Of a stretch of DNA of 64,000 bases, positions 22,294-33,691 are shown in pieces (position 1 is the stretch's first letter; every line of letters begins with the position of its first letter). Under the pieces are notes generated by a model. The model had not been told where the DNA came from. It was given only the letters and a program-made list of their open reading frames with translations, and ran no database searches. Made by a program: the position numbers and the translations under genes. This stretch comes from Bisporella sp. PMI_857 (lineage: Eukaryota; Ascomycota; Leotiomycetes; Helotiales; Helotiaceae): the NCBI GenBank assembly GCA_021307315.1, contig JAJSPD010000003.1, positions 1,178,001 to 1,242,000 of the forward strand, written 5' to 3'.

Positions 22294-23128
22294 TTGCAGG
22301 ATGTTGCACAAAATTGATGTAATGATGAAGAGTTCGCTCCACTCACGCCGAGACAGGATAAAGAGACCCCTGTTGTCTGCAAGCCTGCCCTGACACTTAG
22401 ACTTATCTGATCTAGGAGGTACAGATTTGTGGGAAATACTTGCACTCTACTAGACTAGTAAAGTTTAGATGAGTTCATCTTGTGAATTAACAAGGTTTAA
22501 GAAAATATGGGCTGCTCAACCATCATCGAGAAATTAAATCGTGGGGTAAATCGGCACCACCGGCCGGATGCAATACAGAAGAAGTCATTAGCCTGACATT
22601 CTTGAGAAGCAAGAAGGAAGCTATTATTCCAATACAATACAGGAGTTGATGACAATCAGAAGCCATGTGCTGATTTAACTTCTTTGCACGATGCTCTCTT
22701 CTGCTCTCTCTTTAAGCTTAAATTAGCCGAAGCCACCCCCTTGATTCTATTATATCAAACCGCAACATCCCGCGTTGCTCTAACGCCGAAGCTGGTAGTT
22801 GTTTTACACAATCTCTACTGATTGACCAAGTTTCACAAATCTGAAAGCTTATTTGAGTTCTTGATTCTCACGAGTCGGTTCAGAATCCCAGTTATGGTAC
22901 GATATGGACAACGGGATGCTGGGCTGTCATGAGCTTCCGATGAATTAATCATCTATTCATTATGCATTAAGGAGAGTGTTCGTAACTTTTATATACAACA
23001 TATGTCAAATATTACCAATGCAATCGCTATGCACGCTTTTTCCAACTCATATACAGCATTAGATCCTCCTCAGTCTTCATCAATTATCCACACCCTTCCA
23101 GCGCTCCAACCATTCAGAGGCAAAGCGC
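22294..23128. other. intergenic
   Basis: AT-rich spacer of about 0.8 kb between the small membrane ORF and the PhiA-like gene. No gene is supported. Confidence 0.5.
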
Positions 23129-23772
23129 TTAAGAGAATTGCCAAGCTGGGGTGATGGTTCCAGAGGAGCTAGTGGCGACATTGATGCCGATGCAATCTGT
23201 GCGGACGAATGCTGGAGCACCGACAGCGTAGATCTGGTAGACGCCCTCAGTCTCAGTTGGGCAGGCATTGAAGCCATTACCGTTGAAGGCCAAGTTTCCA
23301 ACAGTGTTCTCAGAGGATTGTGGGGTGTAGAGGAATGGAACGCGGACGGAGCCTTCTGGGGCAGCGGCGCTGTGCGCGATGGTGTAACCGAGTTGTCCGT
23401 CGCTTGTGACATATGCTTGCTGTCCTCCTGGGACGATGACGTTCAAGCTGAGTCCGCTCTCGGTCAGGGGTTGAGCGACAACAGAGGTGGAGTTTCCGAC
23501 TATGAGATAGTTAGCTCTTGTTTGATTGCAGAGAGGCGGAGGGGAAACATACGCTGAGAGCAATCGAGGTTTTCGATTACAGGGCAGTAGGTAGCAGTCT
23601 CCTTGCCGATCCAGAATCTTTGGCCGTTGGCGACGATAGAGCGCAAGTGAACATTTGGGTTTCCACTGTGGGTGGAAATCAGGCCGAAGGCACTGTTCTC
23701 TTGTCTTTGCTCAACAGGAGCAGCGACAGCCAAGCTGGCGACGGTGGCGGCGAGGAAGGTCTTAGCAAACAT
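23129..23772 (-). CDS. PhiA / IgE-binding-like cell-wall protein
   Basis: Exons 23772-23553 and 23499-23129 with a 53-bp GTATGT...CATAG intron; 196 residues. It has a signal peptide MFAKTFLAATVASLAVAAP, then FGLISTHSGNPNVHLRSI, a Cys-containing YCPVIENLDCS segment and VIVPGGQQAYVTSDGQLGYT. The layout is that of the fungal PhiA/IgE-binding family of small secreted wall proteins (about 180-200 residues). In Aspergillus, PhiA is linked to phialide development and wall integrity. Here the assignment is from overall pattern, and the biological role in this fungus is unknown. It is likely highly expressed and secreted. Confidence 0.8.
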
Positions 23773-25336
23773 TTTGAAGGTAGATTGTATTGACTGGAGG
23801 TCAGAGAATAAAGCTGTAGATTGCTGAAGTATTATTGGTAGTTAGAGATGCTTGAGAAGATGTGAAAGCTGATGATGAGAAACACTTGGAAGGAAAGCAA
23901 GAGATCTTTATACCATCTTCACCTCCTGCCGGTAAACCGATATCTCATGCTTTCAGGAACAAACCTCGTATTCTTGACGTCGAGCCCCTCACGATCATCG
24001 GTCAAAAAATCTTACATAAGCCGCTTGTGCCCAAAGCAGGACCAAGACCATACTGATGATGGGAGGTGAAGATCGTTTTCTCGTATTGAAGTCCCTGCGC
24101 CACCCAAAAATAAATAAGCGATCCTGTGACGTCGCTATCGACTCCATCTGCCCCGGATTTCAGGGCCTTCCCCTACCCCCTTTGAGATATATTCCGAGCG
24201 TTAGTGGAAGGCGGTCAATGCAACTTGGCCACTCTATCCTCGGAGATGCTCCTTTATGTTGAAGAAATGCCGTTTTGAGACTGTTTTCGCATGCTGTACA
24301 ATGCTTACACGAACCTATGGCAAGATCGTATTCTTCATGTTGTGCATTTTACGATGCATATTCACACGATCTCGGGTATGCCGGCTTCTCCATCACGAAG
24401 AGAAGCTTCCTGAATTTTCGTTTGCTCTATAGGCGACGATAGAAAATGCCGGCCCCATACAGCCGCGCTCCCCGTCTCGTATGTTGCACAAGTACCGGTT
24501 GCTTTAGCCTCTTCAAATTATGGAACATAAGTGGCGCTGGCAAGGGTTTGTGGTTCGTATTTTGCACATCACATTTCTTGGTGTCATATGATCAAAAACT
24601 AGTAGATATATTTGACTTGAAGGACGACTTACCGCTCCTGGTACGAGAAGGGAACTTTGGTAAACTCTGATATGGGATCAAGTGATGTAAGGTAACGTTG
24701 TAGGAAAGTCAGCATCTTGCATTTGGCTTCACTGCCCGCAAGAATGGCAAAGTTTGAGGTATTTGTCAATAGTTGCAAAGGATTTGTCAGTTGAGAATTT
24801 TCACTATGAATATATCGCCGAAAACTTGCCTCGTCGCTCACAATTAACATTGAAGGCCTTGAAAAGTAGTGATTTGGCATTTCAATTCAAGACACAGCAT
24901 AGTTTGAATTGTTATTTTCTTCGAGTTTGAGATATATTTGATGTTTTACGTTGATCTCCGTACCGTATCCGCAAATTTCCCTGGGCTAAGCGCGCGTTAT
25001 ATTGGATATGCGGATCCCTCAACGTCTGTCCCCAGCAAAGGCGATCTTGATCTTAAACCTTTACCATTACTTCATTCTGCAATTCAAGTTTCTTGCTCTC
25101 ATGACTTTCACGTGAAAGAAGGAGCCCGACATTCCATATTTTTCTCGGTCCTATCTCGGGTCACAATCACGCAACTTGATGATCATCTAATCTGGCCACT
25201 GGTCATACATCACAGTCTGTCCTCGAGACAGACGGCCGAAGTTCATTCTCACACTCCATCTCACATAGAGCGTTCCCACCATCCTTATTAGACCACCTCC
25301 CGTTGCGAAAATGTCTAGGAATAGTCAGCAGCAGCC
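23773..25336. other. intergenic
   Basis: About 1.5 kb containing the promoter of the PhiA-like gene (minus strand) and the 3' flank of the GT25 gene. Short frames on both strands have no support. Confidence 0.5.
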
Positions 25337-26674
25337 TTACCGACCTTTCAAAATGCCTCCCATGAAACAATTGACATTAGGAAAATATAACTTACCACTT
25401 TTCGCACCTTCCGGGAAGTGGTGGCCAAATAGCGGCGGCTGTACAGTGACACAAACACCACTACTCTCCTCCCTTCCCCTTCCGTGTCCTTCAACACCCT
25501 CACTACTGCCATTGATTGTTGCCTCGGCATTGTCACAGAAATCGCCTAACATGAAATCTATTTGCTTATCGAACGCCTTAACGCCAAATTCATATAGTAG
25601 TTTTCGCGCACCACGCTGGGAGAGGGCATATGCAATAGAGCAAGATGGGCCGGATGGCACGTGAACAACACGGGTATGAGGTGGATAGAGGGTCCCGTAT
25701 GCGTCAGGAGTAGCAAAAGGGTGCGGCTTAAGATGCGCAGGTGAGGGAACAGTTGGATCATCGAGGATAAGGATGCGTTTGGTGGGTGTGAAGTTCCGGA
25801 AGCTGGACCCGCAATGGCCAACCCAAAGCATGTCCCAGTCATCACCATACGGGCTAAGCTGGGGGTGCGCAGACTGCGGGAGATTTGAGAGCGAAAATGA
25901 TAACTTTTGGTAAGCTGTCGAAGGGACTTCATCTGGGTTGACTTTGCCAAGATCCACGGGATTGCGAGCAGCTGTGCTGGGAGCGAGGAGTGCTCTAGCA
26001 GCCAATGCAAAGGTCTGTAGCTGAGGTTTCAGGCGGACATCCCAATCAGTGTCGTCTTCGAGAATGAGTGCTGAGCCAAGATTTTGCTCAACAATCCTAT
26101 GTTTATTCAGTGTCAAGAAATTTGATAGAGGAAAGGAGTAAATATACGTTCGAATGGCATTCATATGCCCCCGCCAGGAACCTTTTGCTCCTGTAGAGAG
26201 ACCGATGCGCTCACCTGGCGGTAAGGCATTCTCGGCAACTTCAGTACCAAGCACACCGTTGATCCAATCTAGTTTGATTTTGCTGAATGCTGCAGCTAAG
26301 CTCAGCGCGTCTCTTCGGTCTGTCCTGGATGGGAGGTTGAGTACAAATATCTTTTCGAACTATGAATTGTCAGGTAGGGTAATCAGTTAAGCATAATTTT
26401 GAAACTTTTCCTCCATATTAAGCTGTTCATGGGTCTTGTATCCTAAGGAAGCATTTTAAAATAATGAGAACGACAAGTTACTTACCCCAAGAGTGTCGTT
26501 TCGAATGTTTCCATGTAGCTTTCCGAAATATAAATCAGTGCCCCGAGAACTCCGGGATGGGCCAGGTTGCATATACCAAATGAATATCCAAAAAAAGATG
26601 GCTGCGGTCGAGATCTTAATGGCACATCTTGATCGCCATATCGCGGCTGGGCGGAACGACGACAGGTACAACAT
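25337..26674 (-). CDS. GT25-like glycosyltransferase, type II membrane protein
   Basis: Exons 26674-26486, 26359-26148 and 26096-25337, joined by introns of 126 bp (26360-26485) and 51 bp (26097-26147); 386 residues. A hydrophobic anchor follows a short basic N-terminus (ISTAAIFFWIFIWYM), then a stem. The catalytic part starts with FEKIFVLNLPSRTDRRDAL, the start of the family-25 (LPS glycosyltransferase-like) fold, and carries the acidic metal/nucleotide motif LILEDDTDWD. It also has MLWVGHCG and GARKLLYEFGVKAFDKQID. It probably transfers a sugar to a glycoprotein or glycolipid in the Golgi; donor and acceptor are unknown. Near the 3' end, 25345-25395 is a 51-bp stretch with GTAAGT...AAAG ends. 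Removing it keeps the frame and the same stop, so the last 17 residues may be optional. Confidence 0.85.
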
Positions 26675-27064
26675 TACGATGCTTCATCACAATAAACAAG
26701 AAGCAGCATATTGTACACCACATTGCGTAAAAGAGAGGAGGCTCTGTTGGTGTTATAGTAGTTCCAAGCTTCTCGAGCAAGGAAAGATGAAGTGTCATCC
26801 GGTCTCGTCACGTGTTATTGGTATTTAGCCTGCTGCTCAGCAGCTCTTGGAGCGTTGGGAATAGAGTACACGCGATATGGATTGCGTAAAGATCAGCTAT
26901 ATCATATAAATCATCTTGGCTAAGGGAAAGAGGTTTGAAAGCTCGTCAATTTAATACATTTATTATGCAGACTGCTTGACAACGACAAAGTTGATATAAT
27001 GCCGTTGCATCATATTATGTGATTATATGTATTCTTTCCATTGGATATCCACATTTAGTACATT
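26675..27064. other. intergenic
   Basis: Spacer containing the GT25 promoter and the 3' end of the RNA end-processing gene. Nothing specific is seen. Confidence 0.5.
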
Positions 27065-30000
27065 TCAGGCCTTCCCTCTCCCAAAGCCACTCCCGAAGAG
27101 AAGATCTATCTTCTTCCTCCGATCCCAAACTATCTCTTCATCATCGCCTACCTTTCGCACCCACACAATTCGGTGCATTGGAATAAACTCTTCGTCCGTC
27201 TGCTCACTTTTCCATTTCCCCAATTCAATCTCCTTGACACCAACAAAGCGGTCCTCGTACCCGATCACAAATTCTTCTGCAGAAAGTTTGGGATCCCAGC
27301 GGATGCGCGAGATGATATCTTGTGCAGGCCGAAGAGAGGTAGAGTGTGTGTTTTGACGTAATGGAGTATATGAGCTCGCATTCAACCTCTCCTGAGAATA
27401 TGTTTCAGTGACTGAGCCTTCGTTGGTGCCCTCCTCGACAGCAGGCTTGACAACTGTCGTTCCCCAATCTCGTTCATCGAGAACTAGGTTCATTTCAATC
27501 AACTTCTTCTTAGGAACAAGGTCCATGTCCACCCATATATGGCCACTCTCAAGTTCTCGCAATCTTCTGACCTCCCGCTCAAATTCTCTGACGACGGTGA
27601 TGATCTTACCAGATACTATTTTCTTTTGATCTGGGTCATCCTCTTTAGCGGAAATACCAATAAGATAATAACCCTTAAAACTGGTAGGGTCATCCACATC
27701 CTCTTGAATTTTCTCTCGGAATTTGGCAGGCCATACTCGGGCTTCTACGCCCTTGTTTCTCCCTAAGCCTACCATCAACCTCGGAACTTTGCTCTCCAGT
27801 GCGCCTATCATATTCCTTACCACCATTCCTCCAACCTCATCTGCATCCCAAATATCAACAGATATTCTTACGAACGCTTTGAAAGTATCCATGAAATCAA
27901 GAACCACGGCATCTTTTGCTCGTAGGCACCAGTCCCAATCTCCTTTCGAAAGAATATCTGACGCCAAAGAGAATTCAGTCGTAAATGTATGAGCAGAGAG
28001 CCGTGTGCAGGAGGCAGCCACATTTGGACGAATGGTGGGAGTGTGTATGGCTTGAATGAAGACAGGTTCACGCACTGAGCGTGGAGATTTTGTAGTTGTG
28101 AAAGGATCGCTGACCATCCGTTTTGCCCAATCAAATTCTGCATAGTATGCAAAGAATGTGCGAACTATACTAGCTGGTGCTATATTAGTATTCGCGGACT
28201 TATGCTCTATCAACTTGACAACATGATTGAGCATTAATGAGAGATGAACACCTCCCAGGTAGCCAAATTTCGCAGAATATAGCGCACGCCTCTTGAGGTA
28301 AAGAGATAAAAAGCGATGTGCTGTTCGGTATGAGGATAAGTCCCTTATACTACGTACAAGATATGCGCTATCTCTATAGCTGTTGAGAGAGCGGAGTGGC
28401 GCGATTGACTGAACCGTTGACAAGACGGAGGGGTCGAAGACAAAGCTTAATAAATCAGGGGTTGGTTCCAATGCATGATATCTAGTTATATCAGTATTCG
28501 CGAGCCCTTCACAGGCCAGATAACCTACCTCTCAACGAGTGCAGGGGCCTGACAATACTGCAAGTCAAACTCAATCCCTCGTAAAGCAAACTTAATGATC
28601 GGGACTAGAGAGCTTATGGAAGACCGAATACCTGAGACTTCATTACCTTCTTCCTTGGCATGAAGTCTCATCTCCGCGAATTCGAAGAACTTCTGGGGTG
28701 TTGTCGATCCAATTACCAGTATGTCAATATCTGAATCATTCAGATAGGTTCCCAGGCACTGACTGCCCATTGGAGCAAAAACAAATTGCCCAACATCGTC
28801 TTTGAAGTTAAAAATTTGACGTAACGCTGTGATCGAATCTTCGCGACGCTTCTCATCTTCTGATGTCGGAAGATATGGTTCAAGTAAACTTTCCACATTC
28901 GTAGTGTCCTCTATGATTGATATATTTCCAGACCTTAATTCCTTCACCGCAATACTGGTTGCGGTCGCATTTTGTGGAGAGCTCCCAGATTCTTCAATAC
29001 AAAAGGTCGCGCAAACGCCATAGTGATCGCTGCCACACTGTCCTTCAGCTGTGGGCATCCCGAAATTCCGCAGATTTTGAGGATTAATGCCATCGAATTT
29101 CTTGTAGAGCACTCTATCATATCTCTGTGGACGGTGACCAATTGTTGCCTCGGTATATGGAGCCAAGGGATTGCTGAGGCGATCGAATGTGGCACCTTCT
29201 TCACCCTCGTATAATTCCTGACCTCCATCCTCAACTAGGTTCTCGACATGATCAAAAATATCTTCCCAAAAATTAGGGTCGATCACACTCTTGATTGACT
29301 CCTCAGTGACCTTGGTAATGATGCCCTGCGATAATGCCGCCTCTATAGTGTAGGATGAAGTCGTGAGATTGAAGTCGCCTGCAATAAAGATGTTGCTTTT
29401 AATCTTATCCTGAACACGAACAAGGAACTCTGTCAGTACTTCCATCTGACTTTTCTTAGCCACAACTGCTTCATTAGTGAGCGCACTGGTCAAGTGGACA
29501 TTTGCCACCAATAGCGGTCGTTCAGTGAACACAATCACAAGGGATGACTTATGACGCTCAGGGAATGGAACCGTGAAACAACTGAAGGGGTTTGATGCAA
29601 GAGTCACTAAGTTGCGGTCACTCGGTAAGAGAGAGGTATCTGAATGGCTGGAGTAGGGGTATAGCGCTCTAATAACTGGATGGGACAACAAGAGCGGAAG
29701 ACCTAGTAAAAAAAAGTTAGCCAACCTCTAAATTCAGCGTACTCGCGTGACTACAAGTTATAATGGAGATGTGTTAAAAGAAATGCTTGATCATATGTTA
29801 GTGACTTACTTTCATCATTGATCTCTTGAAGACACAATACTCTCACGGACTCTTGAGATGCCGGAGTAGTTGATATTGCATCAATTATAAGAGGAAGGCG
29901 AGACATAAAGGAGGGGCCGTTCGGCTCTGCCATGACGTTGTACGTTGATATTGAAACTTTGAAAGACTCTTTTTGATGGTTAAGGTCCTGGGCCGGGGTA

Positions 30001-30662
30001 TTTAAGGTTTCGTTCCAGCCAGTTTGCAAGTCAAAAACAAAGCACGGCCTCCATCCTTGATATGTCGAGGATTGCTTTTCGTCAGGAGAATCTTCATTTT
30101 CACTCAATTGTAGACGATCTACTTCTTCCATCTTGCCCGACATCGATCTCCTCAGTACAACCAGTGTCGACTGGTTCCAGCTCATGTTGACTAGCTTTTG
30201 AGTCTTTTCAACTAATTTTGCAATCGAATCTGCTGTCAGACTAGATTGTCCAATGGATAAATGAGGTCTGTAAGTTCCATCATAGGTCCCTTCAGTTTCC
30301 TTGCATCCCAAGGCAGACACGAATCGTGACCTTAGACGATGCAAGCTTTCCTCCGAATCTGGACCTGGCTTTAAGAAAATTGTAGCGTTCTTGCGATGTT
30401 TGAAGACACCCACTTGATCGATATTTATCTTCAGTCCGTCGTCATGTTCATTGTTCCGAAGACAGTCTCTCAAGGATGCAACTGCCTCATGGAGAGCTGT
30501 AGGCTCAACGAAGGGATACAAAATGTTGATATGCGGCTCCCACTTCGTGTATGATTTGTCGTATATGCTTCGCAGGGAGTTTACCTCAGGGTGGAGACTC
30601 TCTGGAAGCACGAGTGCAAGTGCAGTCTGTGTGGAGGTGAGGCGAAAGTTTATTGACGCCAT
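27065..30662 (-). CDS. multidomain RNA end-processing enzyme: 2H phosphoesterase + EEP + nucleotidyltransferase/PAP + MJ1316
   Basis: Three exons (30662-29810, 29702-28529, 28481-27065); introns of 107 and 47 bp join QEINDE to SLP and LVER to YHALE, giving 1147 residues. Residues 1-190 are a 2H (LigT-like) phosphoesterase with paired histidines in HINILYPF (His44) and PHLSIGQ (His134). Residues ~236-520 are an endonuclease/exonuclease/phosphatase fold: TYNVMA (Asn242), LQEIND (Glu280), VHLTS (His354), AGDFNL (Asp394, Asn396), SDHYG (Asp510, His511). Residues ~570-900 resemble poly(A) polymerase: MGSQCLGTYLNDSDIDILV with Asp609, Asp611 and a third Asp664. Residues ~1062-1147 match the MJ1316 RNA cyclic-end recognition domain. 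All visible catalytic residues are present. Likely RNA 3'-end cleaning and re-tailing or repair; the substrate is unknown. Confidence 0.88.
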
Positions 30663-31143
30663 CTTTCCTATGATAGTGGAAAATATTGAATTGATCGTTA
30701 CTGTGAGATTATCACAATCCAGTCGATCCCATATATATTTATATACATCGTACTTCCAATATTATAAGAAGCTATTGCTGCTTGTGGATCTGAGTTGTGA
30801 TTGGCCGAGATGAAGTGGAGGCGCAGCATTTGTCGAGATGATTCACGACCGAAACAATCGATGAGTCAGCTAGGAGCATATTATGTTTAGCTTGAAGACC
30901 TCAGCTCCAGTCCATCTGTTCGCGTTTAATGGTTTTATACGGGCTTGGCGATTACCCGTTCGTTCTGTAATACAACCCCGAGTTATCGAGACAAATTCTG
31001 TTGATGGTAGCAACCGAAGCTCTTCCACAATTGATTGCGGTAGTACTGAGATAAAGTCTAGCCTGCCTCCAAGGCAAAGCCATCTGCGGTCAATGTAGTT
31101 TGAAGCAGAGGGAAGCCTCACTAGAGTGCATGGCTTGCCACTT
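30663..31143. other. intergenic
   Basis: Spacer with the promoter of the RNA end-processing gene and the 3' end of the Zn2Cys6 gene. No motif is assigned. Confidence 0.5.
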
Positions 31144-33071
31144 TCACTTTCCAGCCTGAACATCGTCCTTTGCTGACAATTTAACGGTGCCAGTCCTTTT
31201 CACAAGTTCTTTTGATCCTGGTTTCAGTTGGTAGCCCCAGATTTCTGCCTCTTGGTTCTCCAGGTCAATCGTAGAGTTAACATTGCGTAAACGAGCCTCC
31301 TCAGGAATATGTCCATCTACCATGCCTTCTTCTTCGATTAGCATAACCCAGGTGCTGAGATCCGCAGTTATAATACTGTCAAAGATTGACTCGCGTCGTG
31401 GTTTAAATTGCAACAGGTGTATTGCTTGTCGCCTCAACGCAGGATCCCGACATCGCTGTGCAACAATCTCCAGAACATATATCGACTCGCCTTCGAAGGA
31501 AAAGTTAAAATCGAAGCGTTTATCAGTCAACGAGATTTCGCATAGGTGAATCATTTCACGGAATGTCTCAATCTCTTCGTCATAAGAGGTCTCCTCAGAA
31601 ATAGTGAAGTGGCTCAGAATCATGCATTGAGATAAGTACTGGCAACGAAGTATCAGTGGAGCAATATTCCTTTTATTGGCGAGAGCTTCTTGGTACAGAT
31701 GATCAAAGGCCGCTGCCCATTGATGCAAAGTTTCGATATGGACTTTCGCTCTTGGGTCTAGTAGTTGAGCCTCGGAAGGTGGAAGTCCTGGCAATTTTGC
31801 TCCGGATTGTTTCAAAGCCAATATGATCGATCCACAATGTACCGAGCGGCTTGTAATGTGGCCAAAGCACCTTCGAGCTTCTATGACAGTCTCAAAGCGT
31901 ACTGGGATATTAGCCAGCTCATCTTTCCAGATGTCTTTAGTTCCTAAATTAGCCAACGAGCAGGAATGATACAGGTTAATGTACTATTACCTTTGAAGCG
32001 ATTATGATCGTCTAGAGAAAATGGATCACTATGTACCATTGCCTGGACCTCAAGGCGATTAAAGCTTTGAATTATTTCATCGTCGATAGTTTTTTCAATT
32101 GCGGATTTGTCAATTGGTCGCTGATTCTCGATCAGTTTGACCGATGTTGCAATATGCCGTGCCGTCGATTCGTGATTGCCATGATATTGCTCAAAACACA
32201 GTATAAGAAGCGAGGCCAATAACATATCTCTAAGAGGCTTGTTTTTTGTTATGAGGGCTTTTTGCCAGGTTTTGATGGCTTTGCTGTACTGTTGAAGAGC
32301 AAATACATAATGGCTATTTAGTCCTTCAGCATTCTTTCCATGTTTGCACTCCTCGCTCATGTAGAAGTAGCTGCCATTCTTTGATTGCACGATTCTAGAC
32401 CTTGTCATATCTAGTGCACCAATCGCAGTGACAGCATAACGGAGAGATACATCAGCCTCAGACGCTTGCAGGACGATTTGATTCCACAGGTTATTATGAT
32501 CATAGAAGCCGCTTAAATGACGACATGTAACCTTAGTAAAGTGTTGAAAATACTGATACTCCAAGTCATCTCGGAAGACAGGCGTAACCGCTGGCTGGCT
32601 GAGGTTTGAAGATGGGAGAATGGCTCTTTTGCTTGGACCCTGCGCTGACTTTTCTAGATATCCCTCACATTTGTGACCTAGAGAATTTGGTTTAGCAAGT
32701 TTTGTTAATTGATCCGAAGGGAGGACTACCAAATCGAGTGCATCGACCACAAAAGGGCCTACCAAGATTCAGAAATTAGTTTGGCTCTAGATGAACAACA
32801 CTAAACCGCGTGACTAAGCCGTTACCATGTGCCTGACGCTCCAAGATAGATACATTTGATATGCATGTCTCAAAGAGGAAACGGCCCACGAAAATTGCTA
32901 CATAATAAATAAAGCCGATATCCCGAGATATTTGACCACTCACCTCACCTCGTCGCATTTTACTCTTCGTTTTTTACAAGTTATGCAACCACCTTTGCTC
33001 TTTGGGCCTCCGCGACGCGATTTTAGAGGTAGCAATATGCCATCTCCACCTTGTCGACCCGCAGTTGTCAT
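31144..33071 (-). CDS. Zn2Cys6 fungal transcription factor
   Basis: Four exons: 33071-32944, 32758-32730 (only 29 nt), 32677-31991 and 31943-31144; introns of 185, 52 and 47 bp; 547 residues. Splicing rebuilds a perfect binuclear zinc cluster: Cys29, Cys32, Cys39, Cys46, Cys49 and Cys56 with C-x2-C-x6-C-x6-C-x2-C-x6-C spacing, beginning GGCITCKKRRVKCDE. The tiny second exon supplies Cys46 and Cys49. The rest is a fungal-specific regulatory region with helical segments (for example FQHFTKVTCRHLSGFYD, ASLLILCFEQYHGN), typical of regulators with a DUF3468-like middle. It is a nuclear DNA-binding protein and the target genes are unknown. A conventional ORF caller would miss the DNA-binding domain because it is split. 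Confidence 0.9.
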
Positions 33072-33691
33072 TGCGGCGATATGAGCGCGCTATAGTCTGT
33101 ACGCGTGTGAAGGTGTGATTAGAGGGGACTGCTCAAAGCACAATCATCTCTTTGAATAGCTTTATGTCAGCTGGATTGAAGCTAGGAGGTTTTGGACCGG
33201 TGGGGCGTCTGGGCAGTGAGGCGTTGACGTGAAAAAGAGGAATGAATTTACAACACTGAGAATGGTACAGAGGTTTGGAAAGGCATTATCACCTATAATT
33301 TATTGTCGATTGTAAATTGCATTCCAAATTTGAGTGTCCAAAACGTTTTAGATCCTGTTTATGCTTCACATCACGTGATGTCAGATCCTAAGTATCAGCC
33401 TTGGAGTTTCACAGTTACTCCATCTTATTAATCTCGATGTTTTACGGCTAACCATTCATCATGACATTCTCTACAAAAAGCGCAAGTTCAGCTTTCATGG
33501 TTTCGACATGATGGTATGCCTCGCTTAGCCAACCACTTTTAAAGGGGCTGAGTAGTGGCTTCCACTAGTCTGATGGTGGTTGCCTATGACTCTTAAAGAC
33601 CCTCACAAATAGTAGGCTGCAGTCGTCTAAGCAAGAACGAACACTACATTGTCAAAAATCGCAGAATCCAGGAAAAGAAAGAGCCGTCGTG
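33072..33691. promoter_or_regulatory. divergent intergenic region, Zn2Cys6 regulator / 463-aa protein
   Basis: A 620-bp spacer between two start codons facing outward. It contains both promoters. No specific site is assigned. Confidence 0.55.
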
